Shown: piece after piece, positions 27,109-34,752 of the stretch
Numbering within the stretch: position 1 is the first letter of the stretch
Layout: every line of letters starts with the position of its first letter
Source: Actinomycetota bacterium
GTDB taxonomy: Bacteria; Actinomycetota; Thermoleophilia; Gaiellales; Gaiellaceae
Assembly (NCBI GenBank): GCA_003152275.1
Contig: PLZU01000039.1
Span: 1,465-55,780 of the forward strand
Direction: 5' to 3'
DNA: 54,316 nt
The notes under the pieces: generated by a model
What the model saw: the letters and a program-made list of their open reading frames with translations, nothing else
Told to the model about the DNA's origin: nothing
Database searches by the model: none
Position numbers and translations under genes: made by a program

Positions 27109-27798
27109 CTAGATCCGACCGTTCGACATGAACGGGACTGCCTGCTGCGACAAGAAGCTGGACGGCAGACCCGTACCCGCCGCGCCCGCGACAACGGTGC
27201 CGCCGCCGAAGTCGTCCCAGGTGCCGTGGTTGTTTGCTCCGTTTAGGTAGATCGCGATGTTGCCTGCCCCGGTCACGTTCGCATCTGTGGCCTGCAACAC
27301 CTGCTGCCATGTTGTCGTACCGCTGTTGTAACGGTAGAACGTGATCGTGGTGCCGGTGCAGTTCAGCCACATCTTGTCGCCGACAGCGAGGTCGTAGCTT
27401 CCCGAACTGTCGGTCGCAATGGTTGTGTCAGCCCCAGCGACCGTCCGCACAATCGCGAAGGTGTCGGAGCCAACGTCGCTGTATGTCCATCGTCCGCTGT
27501 AACGGTTGACGGTGCCACCGTTTGTCGGGTTCGTAATACGGGCGTCGAGAGTGAGCGAGAGGGCGTTTGCCGGCAGCGTGATAAGGGTCGCGTACACGTC
27601 GCAGTCAGGCCCGAACGATGTCTTCCAGTAGGAAGCATGTCCACCGTAGGAGGCCGACGAGACGGCTGTCCCTGACGCCGCAATCTGCAAACTAGTGAGC
27701 CCAACGTACGCCCCCCAATCGGTGCCGTCATAGGTGGTGAGAAGCGTCCCGGCCGCACCCGTGAAAGCGTCTAAGACAGGCGTGCTTGGTGCAGCCAT
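27109..27798 (-). CDS. Phage tail/surface protein, LamG-like
   Basis: 229 residues, Gly/Thr/Ala-rich beta protein. Segments such as SYWKTSFGPDCDVYATLITL, FAIVRTVAGADTTIATDSSG and GDKMWLNCTGTTITFYRYNS resemble the concanavalin-like (LamG) sandwiches of phage minor tail and receptor-binding proteins. The start overlaps the preceding stop by one base (TAATG). It lies immediately upstream of the tape-measure gene. Likely host-surface binding; inferred from fold style. Confidence 0.7.
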   Translation of the reverse strand: MAAPSTPVLDAFTGAAGTLLTTYDGTDWGAYVGLTSLQIAASGTAVSSASYGGHASYWKTSFGPDCDVYATLITLPANALSLTLDARITNPTNGGTVNRYSGRWTYSDVGSDTFAIVRTVAGADTTIATDSSGSYDLAVGDKMWLNCTGTTITFYRYNSGTTTWQQVLQATDANVTGAGNIAIYLNGANNHGTWDDFGGGTVVAGAAGTGLPSSFLSQQAVPFMSNGRI

Positions 27799-28127
27799 TA
27801 TCCGCGCGCTTTTCGTTCACGCTCGACGCGTTGCCACGCCGGCTCGACGTCATCGCTCGCGTCAGCCGCCAAAAAAGCCGTGCGCAGACGGATCAAATCG
27901 CGCCGGTCAAACAGGAGCGACTGTGCGAGGTCGAGGAGCTCGCGCGCATCAGCACGTTCGTCCGTGCTAGACGCTGCGATCGCAGCCGCGAGCTCGTCCT
28001 CGAGCACATCGCGGGAAGTCATGCGCGAGATCCGCTCAACCCGGCCGGGGCGAAGTGCAGGCTCCACGCTCGCACGGCGAAACGGAGTCCACGCTCGTGC
28101 TGCAGCGGCCACGCGTGCGAACCTCAC
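27798..28127 (-). CDS. Hypothetical prophage protein
   Basis: 109 residues from GTG 28127, overlapping the stop of the JAB gene (GTGA). The second half is helical and acidic (DVLEDELAAAIAASSTDERA, ARELLDLAQSLLFDRRDL). The start was chosen because the overlap pattern is used throughout this operon; an internal ATG (TSRDVLEDE) is an alternative. No family recognised. Confidence 0.65.
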   Translation of the reverse strand: MRFARVAAAARAWTPFRRASVEPALRPGRVERISRMTSRDVLEDELAAAIAASSTDERADARELLDLAQSLLFDRRDLIRLRTAFLAADASDDVEPAWQRVERERKARG

Positions 28128-28788
28128 GCCTCGCGCTCGACCTCGAAGTCGGCCGCCCAACGTACCAACTCGCCGCCGTCGCCCTCGACGATGTACGCGC
28201 CGACGTGGGGATGCGACCAATTCCCTTCACTGACGCCCCCGAAGTACTCGTTGCCCGCCCACCGGGATGGTTCGTCGTCCCACTCAAACTGAGGCTGTTG
28301 ATCCGGCGCGGCGACAATCAGACCCAGGAACGGAAGACCGCCGTAGAAGCGATAGTAGCTCGACCAAGAACGCAGATCGTTTGGCGACGGATCGACGGTG
28401 CTGTGGCGGCTCGTGTGACTGTGCCACGTCCCGACGACGCTCCAGCCGGTGATGCTGGCGTGCCGTGCGGCTTGACGGTCGATAAAGTCAGTGTCGAGCA
28501 TCGCGCTCCGCGGCATCGCGTCAGAGATGGCAACACACGCGTCTAGGATGTCGATCCAGTCACCGTCGCGGCGACCGAACAGTGCCCCGGCGGTCTCGTT
28601 CCTGTCGATGTCGCCGAGCGGTTTCGGAGCTCACGAGTGGCCGATCGGCCGATGAAGACCTTCCACGGTGATCGGTCGTCGCAGTCGCGCACGTGGAGCG
28701 CTTGCTCGTCGCGGAGCGGCGCCCGGGGCCGCGGCGGAGATGTGACCGCGGGCCCGATGCGCCACGGCTCACGGCCGCGTACGGTCAC
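28124..28788 (-). pseudogene. JAB/JAMM metalloprotease, frame broken
   Basis: A GTG start at 28788 overlaps the preceding stop and reads to KVFIGRSATRELRN. The domain then continues in another frame with NETAGALFGRRDGDW (catalytic Glu), VVGTWHSHTS (HxH metal ligands) and DPSPND (Ser and Asp ligands). One extra base near 28614-28625 would restore 221 residues. All JAMM residues are present. In phages, JAB peptidases occur in tail tip assembly; in bacteria they also act as deubiquitinase-like enzymes in defence systems. No E1 or ubiquitin-like gene is here, so a phage maturation role is more likely. The frameshift may be an assembly error. Confidence 0.75.
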
Positions 28789-29242
28789 GCCGCTTGCCGA
28801 TCTCGATACACAAGAACGGCCGCGCGGTCGAAGACCCAGCCGCGTGCACCCTTCATGCCGGCAAATCGCCGGCCACAGCAAGCTGACGAACTCGGCGCTC
28901 GCTGCGACCGACGATCCGCGCGGCTGACGATGTACTGAGCACTGCACCCATGTCCAACTCGGACGCTACGCCAGAGCCGTTTCCGCTCGTTTCCGAATTG
29001 CCGCGTATTTCCGCAAGCTGGGAGATACGCCAGCGTTGGCCACAGTCCTCGAGCGCCTGCTCCGCTGCAAGTACCGCCTCCTGATCGGCCACGCTCAGCC
29101 TCATCTCCACGACGAGCTGGCGCAGCGCGAGCCCTTGCCGCAGCGAGCCGCGGAGCACGGCCGCGAGGATCAGCGCGGCGCGGCCCGGGATCACCGCGCA
29201 ATGCGTGAAGGCCGCCGAACGTGTCGGCTCAGTCACGGCCAC
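28785..29242 (-). pseudogene. Winged-HTH (excisionase/MerR-like) protein, frame broken
   Basis: From GTG 29242 the frame encodes about 100 residues, then LSTSSAARIVGRSERRVRQL and VAGDLPA, where it stops at 28853. The rest of the HTH wing, MKGARGWVFDRAAVLVYRDR, follows in another frame. One extra base near 28857-28860 gives the expected GDLPGMKGARGW junction and a 152-residue protein. The start overlaps the previous gene and the end overlaps the JAB start, as in the rest of the operon. It probably binds DNA. A second, intact HTH gene of the same type is at 31737. Confidence 0.72.
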
Positions 29243-29478
29243 GATTTCCACCGCGAATCCTGCGGCGGCGGCGCATAAAGCCGGTTGCCGCGCTCGTCGA
29301 CGGAGCCCACGTATCGCCAACCCTGCGCGGCGAACTCATCGTCCGTCCATCCGCGCGCACGGACATTTACCGGGTCGGAGCGGTCGAGCCAACTGCTTAG
29401 GAACGTGAACGCGATGAGCGGCTTGCGCACGGCAGCCTTGACGGCGGCAGAGTCGGGAAGCTTGATGCTCTTTGCCAT
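29233..29478 (-). CDS. Small hypothetical phage protein
   Basis: 81 residues from ATG 29478 (stop/start overlap TGATG with the terminase). The first part is basic (MAKSIKLPDSAAVKAAVRKP), followed by LIAFTFLSSWLDR and an acidic end. The peptide KPLIAFTF also occurs as the end of the terminase protein just upstream, so a short DNA segment has been duplicated. The region after terminase normally encodes a portal protein; this gene is far too short for one. Confidence 0.65.
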   Translation of the reverse strand: MAKSIKLPDSAAVKAAVRKPLIAFTFLSSWLDRSDPVNVRARGWTDDEFAAQGWRYVGSVDERGNRLYAPPPQDSRWKSWP

Positions 29479-30935
29479 CAGGCGAACGTAAACGCGATCA
29501 GCGGCTTCGGGGGCGAGTTCGTGAGACGCCAGCACGCCCGCTCATACGCGAGGACGGCAGCGACCGCGCAGTCGATCCGGCGCGGCGAGTCCGGATGGGA
29601 TTTGTGGATTGTCGTCCCCCATTGCGTCGGCGACGCGATGCAGTGGCCGACGTGCGCGCTCAACACGGCGTCGCCGTCGTGGCTGAGGTCGCGCTCGAGC
29701 ACCGCGACCCGGAAACGGTCGCAGGCTGGCCCCATTGCCTGCCTGCTCGTCGGGACGACAACGACACGATCGCCGTACCGTCCGGTCCACGCCTCGATCT
29801 CGGACGGCCAGCCGGACACGTCACAGGCCAGCTCGACAACGTCGAGGCTCTCGAACGCCCGGGCGACCGCGTCGTCAACCTCCTGGCGCGGCACCCGCCA
29901 ATCCGGAGCCGCCTGCGCGGGACGTTCCCACACCGCGACCGGCCAGACGTGCAGGTCGTCGAGCGCGCACGCGACGAGCGCGGTCGTGTCGCGCGAGAGC
30001 GACCCGTCGAAGCCGAGCACGACCTTCTCGCCGGCGACGAGCGGCCGGTCGCGACGAGCGCACGCCGCCCAGGCCGCCGGCGGAATCCAGGTCGACTCCG
30101 TCGCCGCCCACACACACCCATGAAGCTGCAGCACCTGCGCGTCCGTCAACTCCGGATTCGCCGCCTGGCGACGCAGATAGTCCTTCGTGATCCACGACGC
30201 CGGGTTCGCGAGCTTCAACGCGTCAACGTCGTGCGCGTCAGTTGTCGGCGCCTCGTACGCGTAGACGAGCGTCGCCGCGTCGCGCATACGCGCAACCGTC
30301 AGCCCAGGCGACCGCGAGACGTCGTCGCAGTCGGTGGCCGCGTCCAAGATCGAGCCGAGCAACGAGTCGTGCCTCGTCGACGCCTCACCCGCGGTCGTGA
30401 TCGTAAACGTCCGCGGTGCCGAGCGAGCGCCACCCCCGGACGTGAGCGCCGCGTACGCCTTGCGCAAGTTCGGGGTCGTCCAGAACGCGAGCTCGTCACA
30501 TACAACATCGGTTGGGGAATAGCCGTACAGCCTGGACGGGTCGCTGGTTAACCTGATGATCGAGCCGAGCCCGTCCTCGCGCACGATCACGCCCTCGTGA
30601 TCGCGGACCCGGAGCAGCTCCGACAGGCCCGGATGGCGGCGAACGAACCGAGCTGCAGCATCGAACAGCCGACCCGCCTGCCGATCCGACGCAGCCGCGA
30701 GCAGGATCTCCGGCCGCCCGTGCCCATAGATCAACCGCCACAACGCGTACGCGGCCAACATCTGCGTCTTACCGTTCTTGCGGGCGACAACGAGCACGAC
30801 TGACCGCCAATCATCGAGCGCCTCACGCCAAAACCGCTTCTGCCAAGGCTCGAGCGCGAGCGGCTTCCCCTCCCAGCGGTCTTCGCTCTGCGTGAGCGTC
30901 AAGCAAAACTTGCCGAAGTGTTCGGCGGGTTTCAC
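29478..30935 (-). CDS. Phage terminase large subunit
   Basis: 485 residues from GTG 30935, which overlaps the small-subunit stop (GTGA). ATPase: Walker A VVARKNGKTQM near residue 55 and Walker B DVVCDELAFW near 145. The C-terminal nuclease fold includes VLGFDGSLSRDTTALVAC. It cuts and pumps DNA into the prohead. The protein ends PPKPLIAFTFA. No portal or capsid gene follows, so in this island it has no visible partner to package into; it may act with a helper phage or be a relic. Confidence 0.92.
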   Translation of the reverse strand: MKPAEHFGKFCLTLTQSEDRWEGKPLALEPWQKRFWREALDDWRSVVLVVARKNGKTQMLAAYALWRLIYGHGRPEILLAAASDRQAGRLFDAAARFVRRHPGLSELLRVRDHEGVIVREDGLGSIIRLTSDPSRLYGYSPTDVVCDELAFWTTPNLRKAYAALTSGGGARSAPRTFTITTAGEASTRHDSLLGSILDAATDCDDVSRSPGLTVARMRDAATLVYAYEAPTTDAHDVDALKLANPASWITKDYLRRQAANPELTDAQVLQLHGCVWAATESTWIPPAAWAACARRDRPLVAGEKVVLGFDGSLSRDTTALVACALDDLHVWPVAVWERPAQAAPDWRVPRQEVDDAVARAFESLDVVELACDVSGWPSEIEAWTGRYGDRVVVVPTSRQAMGPACDRFRVAVLERDLSHDGDAVLSAHVGHCIASPTQWGTTIHKSHPDSPRRIDCAVAAVLAYERACWRLTNSPPKPLIAFTFA

Positions 30936-31216
30936 TTCACCCTCCGCACCGGACGCTCCTCGAGCGGCGGCGGCAAACCCGGCGCCGATGACGGCGGCCG
31001 CCCCAACCTCGCCGGCCGCACATGCTGCCCGAGCCGATCGACGAGCAGATCGTGGTCGCGCAACATCCGCACATACGGATGCTCGACGAGCTGACCAGTC
31101 GAACCGGTCGCCAACAATGGCGCCCCATCCTTCTCCCAAGCGTCACGGATAGCGTCACGCCGCCCTACCGCCTCGAGGTAGCGCGTTTCGGCGTCGGCAA
31201 GAAAATCGGTGGCCAT
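30932..31216 (-). CDS. Phage terminase small subunit (probable)
   Basis: 94 residues from ATG 31216 (a TTG codon directly before is also possible). Helical N-terminus (TDFLADAETRYLEAVGRRDA) and HPYVRMLRDHDLLVDRLGQ, a pattern typical of P27-like small terminases, with a Pro/Arg-rich tail. The assignment relies mainly on its place directly before the large subunit and the 4-base overlap with it. It would recognise the packaging site. Confidence 0.75.
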   Translation of the reverse strand: MATDFLADAETRYLEAVGRRDAIRDAWEKDGAPLLATGSTGQLVEHPYVRMLRDHDLLVDRLGQHVRPARLGRPPSSAPGLPPPLEERPVRRVK

Positions 31217-31222
31217 CAAAAA

Positions 31223-31740
31223 TCAGCGTCCGACTTTTTCGAGCGTTGAGGGAGCGGGGTCAGAAAGCGCGAAAAGTTTTTTCGTCATCGACCCACCCCC
31301 CGGTGACGTGTTGCTTCGGTTGCAGGTTGCGTGGACGATACGATCGCCGACGCTTGCGGGGTTGTCGATGAGGCGTACGGTGTGGTCGAGGTCGAGCGCG
31401 TCTGTTGCGTGCATCGTCTTGCCGCACACTGGCCTCTGCGAGGACTTCGTCTCTCTGTTGAGGAGACGGAAGTTGCGACGCCGCCTTGTGATGATCGAAG
31501 GACAATTTGTTGTGCCGCACAACAATTGGGAACCTGCGAGCGACGTGGGCGTATGTCCGGAGCGTGGTATGCGCAAGTCCCGTGATCTCGTGCGCCTCTT
31601 CGTACTTCTCTCCCCATCGCGCATCGCCGTAGTAGAGCTTTGCGGCGGAGACGGTGCTTGTGTCCGTAGCCGCGTTGCGTGGTGGTCATTGCTCTGCGGC
31701 GGCCACAGACGAGACATGGACGGAGTTGTCTGAGAGTCAT
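31223..31740 (-). pseudogene. HNH endonuclease interrupted by a foreign gene fragment
   Basis: The frame from ATG 31740 (overlapping the HTH gene) gives the start of a phage HNH protein: CLVCGRRR and QRGYGHKHRLRRKAL. The end of the same domain, PVCGKTMHATDALDLDHTVR and HATCNRS, is in another frame and ends at 31223. Between them (about 31435-31645) a third frame encodes LYYGDARWGEKYEEAHEITG, TLRTYAHVARRF and LSFDHHKAASQLP, which belong to a different phage protein family. An internal fragment of an unrelated gene therefore seems to lie inside the HNH gene. Such HNH proteins assist terminase in cos-phage packaging; this copy should be inactive. Confidence 0.7.
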
Positions 31741-31922
31741 GTTGCTTCTCCTTTGTGACGTTGCTCAAGCCAGGCCTCGAGTTCGTTCGCATCGAAGCGC
31801 AGACAGTTGCTCGCGAGTCGGAAGCCAGGCAGGTCGCCGGCACGCCAGCGGCGCAGAACGGTCGCGGGTGAGAGGCCAAGTTGCTCCGCGACCTGGCGCG
31901 TCGTCAGTAGCGGCGAACTCAT
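31737..31922 (-). CDS. Excisionase-like helix-turn-helix protein
   Basis: 61 residues, complete MerR-type HTH with wing: LLTTRQVAEQLGLSPATVLR, RWRAGDLPGFRL, LRFDANELEAWLEQR. The length and fold fit excisionases (Xis) or small phage regulators. The stop overlaps the HNH start (ATGA). It is preceded by a 14-bp inverted repeat (31929-31942/31991-32004) that could be its binding site. Being remote from the integrase, it may also regulate the late operon. Confidence 0.8.
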   Translation of the reverse strand: MSSPLLTTRQVAEQLGLSPATVLRRWRAGDLPGFRLASNCLRFDANELEAWLEQRHKGEAT

Positions 31923-31928
31923 GCTGAG

Positions 31929-32004
31929 GACCGTTCCCGCAAAGTCGTCTGAAACGGGTATTGGGTTATTAGAGAGTGTCTACTCCGACGTTGCGGGAAC
32001 GGTC
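31929..32004. repeat. 14-bp perfect inverted repeat upstream of the HTH gene
   Basis: Arms GACCGTTCCCGCAA (31929-31942) and TTGCGGGAACGGTC (31991-32004), separated by 48 AT-richer bases, occupy the whole spacer between the primase stop and the HTH gene. Could be an operator pair or a long-loop terminator. Confidence 0.7.
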
Positions 32005-33927
32005 TCATTTGCCGTACCTGTCCTGTGTCCACGCTGAAAGTCGCCACGTGTCACCCTTGCCGTCGCCACCCGATTCGCGCTCAACGATGTGGTGCGCGGC
32101 GAGGTCTTCGAGAGTGCGGCGAGCGGTTGTGGTCGGCAGTCCGAGCGCTAGCGCGGCGTCTTTTGTGGCCACCGTTTGGGTTGCGGCGAGTAGTTCGATC
32201 ACACGTCGCCGCTGTGCAGGCATCGAGTCAAACGCGGTTTTGCTGACGAGCTGCCAAGCGTGCTCGGATTCGAGGCCGAGCACGCGTAACCCTTCAAGTA
32301 GCGCGGCGAGCATGAGCGCGAAGCGTGCGGGCGCCTCAGGGTCCGGTATCAGCTCGATATCTCTGGAGATGCGGTCACGTTCGACGGGCGAGCGAGCCAT
32401 GGTGACGAGGTCGGCGAGCGTCACGAGCCGATGCTTATCTGTGTCGGTCAGGGTGTCCTTGTCGGGGAGTTCGAGGCCGGCGAAGAAGCCGGTGACAGCG
32501 TCGCGGAGCTCTGCGCGCATGTCGCGCGCGCCTGCCCGATGGTTGAGCGCCCGCATCCCTTGTGCGTCGCGTTCGTCGACGTCGACACGGTAGAACGCGA
32601 ACCGTGAGCCGAGCGAGTCCATAACTGCGTGGTGGCTGTCGACGACGGTGGTGACGCCGGCGATCAGGCCGAGTTTGCCGTCCCAGTGCAGTGTTTTGCC
32701 GCCGTCGACGCCGACGTGGCGGTCCCAGCTCCCGTCGAAGATTTCGCGTAGGGCTGCGAGTACGGCGCCGCGTGCGTCACGGTGCATCGAGAGTACGCTG
32801 CCGAAATCCTTGAGGGTAAGGATTCCGTAGTCGCCGATTGTGACGAGTAGGCCACCGCTCGCGCCGACTGCGCGTTCTCGCTTCGCGGTGCCGCTTAGCA
32901 ATGCGGCTTCGGTCATCGTGGCGGCAGCGGTGACTTCGTCGAGTCCGCCGAGCGAGAACAGGATCTCGGTCTTGCCGCTCGAGCTTGCGGCGACGAGTAA
33001 CAGCCAGAGTGGGTCGCCGGGCAGGCGGTTAGCGACGACGGCCGCGAGCGTGACATAGAGCGCGCCAGGGTCGGGTAAGTGCAGCCATTTTCGAAAGATG
33101 GTGACGACGTCGCCGAGCGCACGGTTTGGGCCGGTGTAGAGCGGGGTCGTGACGATCGCCGTGTCGGAATCCGGCTCGATCGTGCTCTCGAAGGCGACGC
33201 TCTCGAGCTCGGAGTCGTCGAGCGGCGGCCTGCAGCGCTGGTTGAGTTCCCGCAGCGTCGGCAGTATCTCGGCGCCTGTGAGGCCGGCGCGCTTGAGTTT
33301 CCCGGCGACGGTCAGCATGGCCGCGCGGCGCTTGCCTTCCGGGATGATCTCTGCGACTTTCGCGCTGCTGCCGTTGCGCCGCTTCACGACGTCGGTGAAC
33401 AGCGCGCCGGGATCGGGGAACCCGACGTCGACGCCCCGCCGCCATGTGTAGGGGTTGCCGCTCTCGTGGATGCTCGGCGGTGCAACGACGTAGCCGCCTT
33501 CGCCGCGCACGTCGAGTCCGTCCCCGAGCACGCCGGCCGAGTTGCGGATGCCGCCTTCTTCCGGGAAGGCGAAGTAAAGGTGTTGGCCGCCGCTACCGGT
33601 GAGCGCTTGCGGCCCTTTCGGGATGCCGCTGTGCTTGCGTTTCAGCGTCTCGAGCGAGGCGATGCCGTCGTGACGGGGGTCGACGTCGAGCACGGCGATG
33701 CCGCTCGCGGCGCCAGTCGCGATCGCGACATTCGCGGTCGGCCAGCGTGCCCACCATTCGCGGAGCTGTGCGGGGTCGGTGGTCGCCGACTTGAACCCAT
33801 CCAGTGTCGCAGGCAGCTTGGACCGAGGCCGGCACGGAAACACGCGCAAGCCAAGCGTGGCGTAACCGAGCGCGGCGGCGAGCAGGTCGCCCGCCGCCGC
33901 GCTCGTGGCCTCAGGCTGCGAAGTCAT
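32005..33927 (-). CDS. Prim-Pol primase-polymerase/helicase fusion
   Basis: 640 residues from ATG 33927, overlapping the SSB-like gene by 17 bases. The N-terminal Prim-Pol domain has AVLDVDPRHDG (DxD metal site near residue 80) and GSGGQHLYFAFP. The middle part is an ATPase/helicase with Walker A VAASSSGKTEIL. The C-terminus is a winged helix (KDAALALGLPTTTARRTLED). Such fusions start and unwind replication in small phages, plasmids and satellites. With the OB-like gene before it, it is probably the replication module of the island. Confidence 0.88.
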   Translation of the reverse strand: MTSQPEATSAAAGDLLAAALGYATLGLRVFPCRPRSKLPATLDGFKSATTDPAQLREWWARWPTANVAIATGAASGIAVLDVDPRHDGIASLETLKRKHSGIPKGPQALTGSGGQHLYFAFPEEGGIRNSAGVLGDGLDVRGEGGYVVAPPSIHESGNPYTWRRGVDVGFPDPGALFTDVVKRRNGSSAKVAEIIPEGKRRAAMLTVAGKLKRAGLTGAEILPTLRELNQRCRPPLDDSELESVAFESTIEPDSDTAIVTTPLYTGPNRALGDVVTIFRKWLHLPDPGALYVTLAAVVANRLPGDPLWLLLVAASSSGKTEILFSLGGLDEVTAAATMTEAALLSGTAKRERAVGASGGLLVTIGDYGILTLKDFGSVLSMHRDARGAVLAALREIFDGSWDRHVGVDGGKTLHWDGKLGLIAGVTTVVDSHHAVMDSLGSRFAFYRVDVDERDAQGMRALNHRAGARDMRAELRDAVTGFFAGLELPDKDTLTDTDKHRLVTLADLVTMARSPVERDRISRDIELIPDPEAPARFALMLAALLEGLRVLGLESEHAWQLVSKTAFDSMPAQRRRVIELLAATQTVATKDAALALGLPTTTARRTLEDLAAHHIVERESGGDGKGDTWRLSAWTQDRYGK

Positions 33928-34342
33928 CGCCTGCCAGGTCGACGTCGACGCCGGGGTCGCCCGGGTCGGTGTCGGGGCCCGGGTCGGCTGCCGCGACGGC
34001 GTCCCAGTCGACCGGCGACTCTTCCCGCTCGACGATGATCTTGTACAACTCGGCTCCGGACATGCCGGCTTTGGCTGGTTCGCCCTTGCCGTGGTAGGCA
34101 ATCCCGATGCGGTCGCCGATCTGCGGTTTCTTCTTCGCCAGCTCACGGCGCGCGACGGTGTGGAAGCCGTGGAACGCGAGTTCGGCGCCGTCGTCGGTCT
34201 CGACCGTGACGATCGGATACGGGTCGCCGTAGTCGCTGTCGCGCATGTCGATATCGACGACTCGGCCGACGATCTTGTCGCCGGGGGTGGTCGGCCGCCA
34301 CGCCTCCGCGAAACTGTCCAGCCGATCCTCTATGCTTGTCAT
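33911..34342 (-). CDS. OB-fold-like / SSB-like phage protein
   Basis: 143 residues with AAAGGAA four bases before the ATG. The core (GDKIVGRVVDIDMRDSDYGD, YPIVTVETDDGAELAFHGFH) looks like an OB-type beta barrel. The last 35 residues are an Asp/Pro-rich acidic tail ending DLAGDDFAA, reminiscent of SSB tails. It precedes and overlaps the Prim-Pol gene, which supports a role in single-strand DNA binding at the island's replication fork. No sequence signature of classical SSB is visible. Confidence 0.65.
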   Translation of the reverse strand: MTSIEDRLDSFAEAWRPTTPGDKIVGRVVDIDMRDSDYGDPYPIVTVETDDGAELAFHGFHTVARRELAKKKPQIGDRIGIAYHGKGEPAKAGMSGAELYKIIVEREESPVDWDAVAAADPGPDTDPGDPGVDVDLAGDDFAA

Positions 34343-34365
34343 TGGATTCCTTTCTTTGCTTGTCG

Positions 34366-34387
34366 CGCCCCGGGCTCAACCGGGGCG
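34366..34387. terminator. Hairpin between repressor and replication genes
   Basis: Arms CGCCCCGG / CCGGGGCG with a 6-base loop, followed on the plus strand by TTTGTTT. It lies just past the repressor stop codon, between it and the SSB-like gene. Confidence 0.5.
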
Positions 34388-34392
34388 TTTGT

Positions 34393-34629
34393 TTAGGCCG
34401 CTACGCGCTTCAGCTCGTCGAGTAGGCGCGCGTAGGCGTCGCGATGCGGGGCGCGCGGCATCGAGCCGGCCTCCCATTTCCTGACAGCCGTATGCGAGAC
34501 GCCGATCGCTGCTCCGACATCGCGCATGCTGGCGCCCGCTGCTCTGCGAATCCGCCGCCGTTCGGATGCGCGAGGCAGCTCACGCCGCGACCGGAGACGC
34601 TCAACTAGCTCGTCGACTGAGGCGCTCAT
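34393..34629 (-). CDS. XRE-type phage repressor
   Basis: 78 residues from ATG 34629, chosen over upstream starts for its AAGGAGG ribosome site. HTH: GASMRDVGAAIGVSHTAVRK then WEAGSMPRAP, the XRE fold. Transcribed away from the integrase operon across a 123-base control region that contains a strong plus-strand promoter and a GTTC-N3-GAAC inverted repeat. It probably controls lysogeny or integrase expression. It is short, without a dimerisation or peptidase domain. Confidence 0.8.
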   Translation of the reverse strand: MSASVDELVERLRSRRELPRASERRRIRRAAGASMRDVGAAIGVSHTAVRKWEAGSMPRAPHRDAYARLLDELKRVAA

Positions 34630-34678
34630 TCCCGTGTATCCTCCTTCCGAGTGAGAGAGTTTTCCTAGAGGCACCCGA

Positions 34679-34707
34679 ACGATGCCACAACCGCACCCTC
34701 GCGTCAA
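34679..34707 (-). promoter_or_regulatory. Candidate promoter of the repressor
   Basis: On the minus strand, TTGACG (34702-34707), a 17-base spacer and CATCGT (34679-34684). The -35 is good and the -10 weak. The octamer GGGTGCCT occurs twice on the minus strand around it, possibly as operator half-sites. Confidence 0.4.
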
Positions 34708-34718
34708 CAGGCACCCAC

Positions 34719-34746
34719 TTGAAAAGGTTCCCAGAACGTGTACAAT
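34719..34746 (+). promoter_or_regulatory. Promoter of the integrase operon, probably leaderless
   Basis: TTGAAA (34719-34724), 16-base spacer, TACAAT (34741-34746). The ATG at 34753 begins seven bases after the -10, where the transcript should start, so the mRNA would lack a leader; no Shine-Dalgarno is present. The spacer contains GTTCCCAGAAC (34727-34737), an inverted repeat well placed for repressor binding. Confidence 0.75.
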
Positions 34747-34752
34747 GGGCGC

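Noticed and set aside
28124..29242. Ubiquitin-like or CBASS defence system based on the JAB gene
   Set aside because: No E1, E2, ubiquitin-like protein, nucleotidyltransferase or effector gene is nearby; context is a phage late operon.
34727..34737. LexA-type SOS box
   Set aside because: The half-sites are in the order GTTC-N3-GAAC, the reverse of the GAAC-N4-GTTC box used by Gram-positive LexA; a phage operator is more likely.
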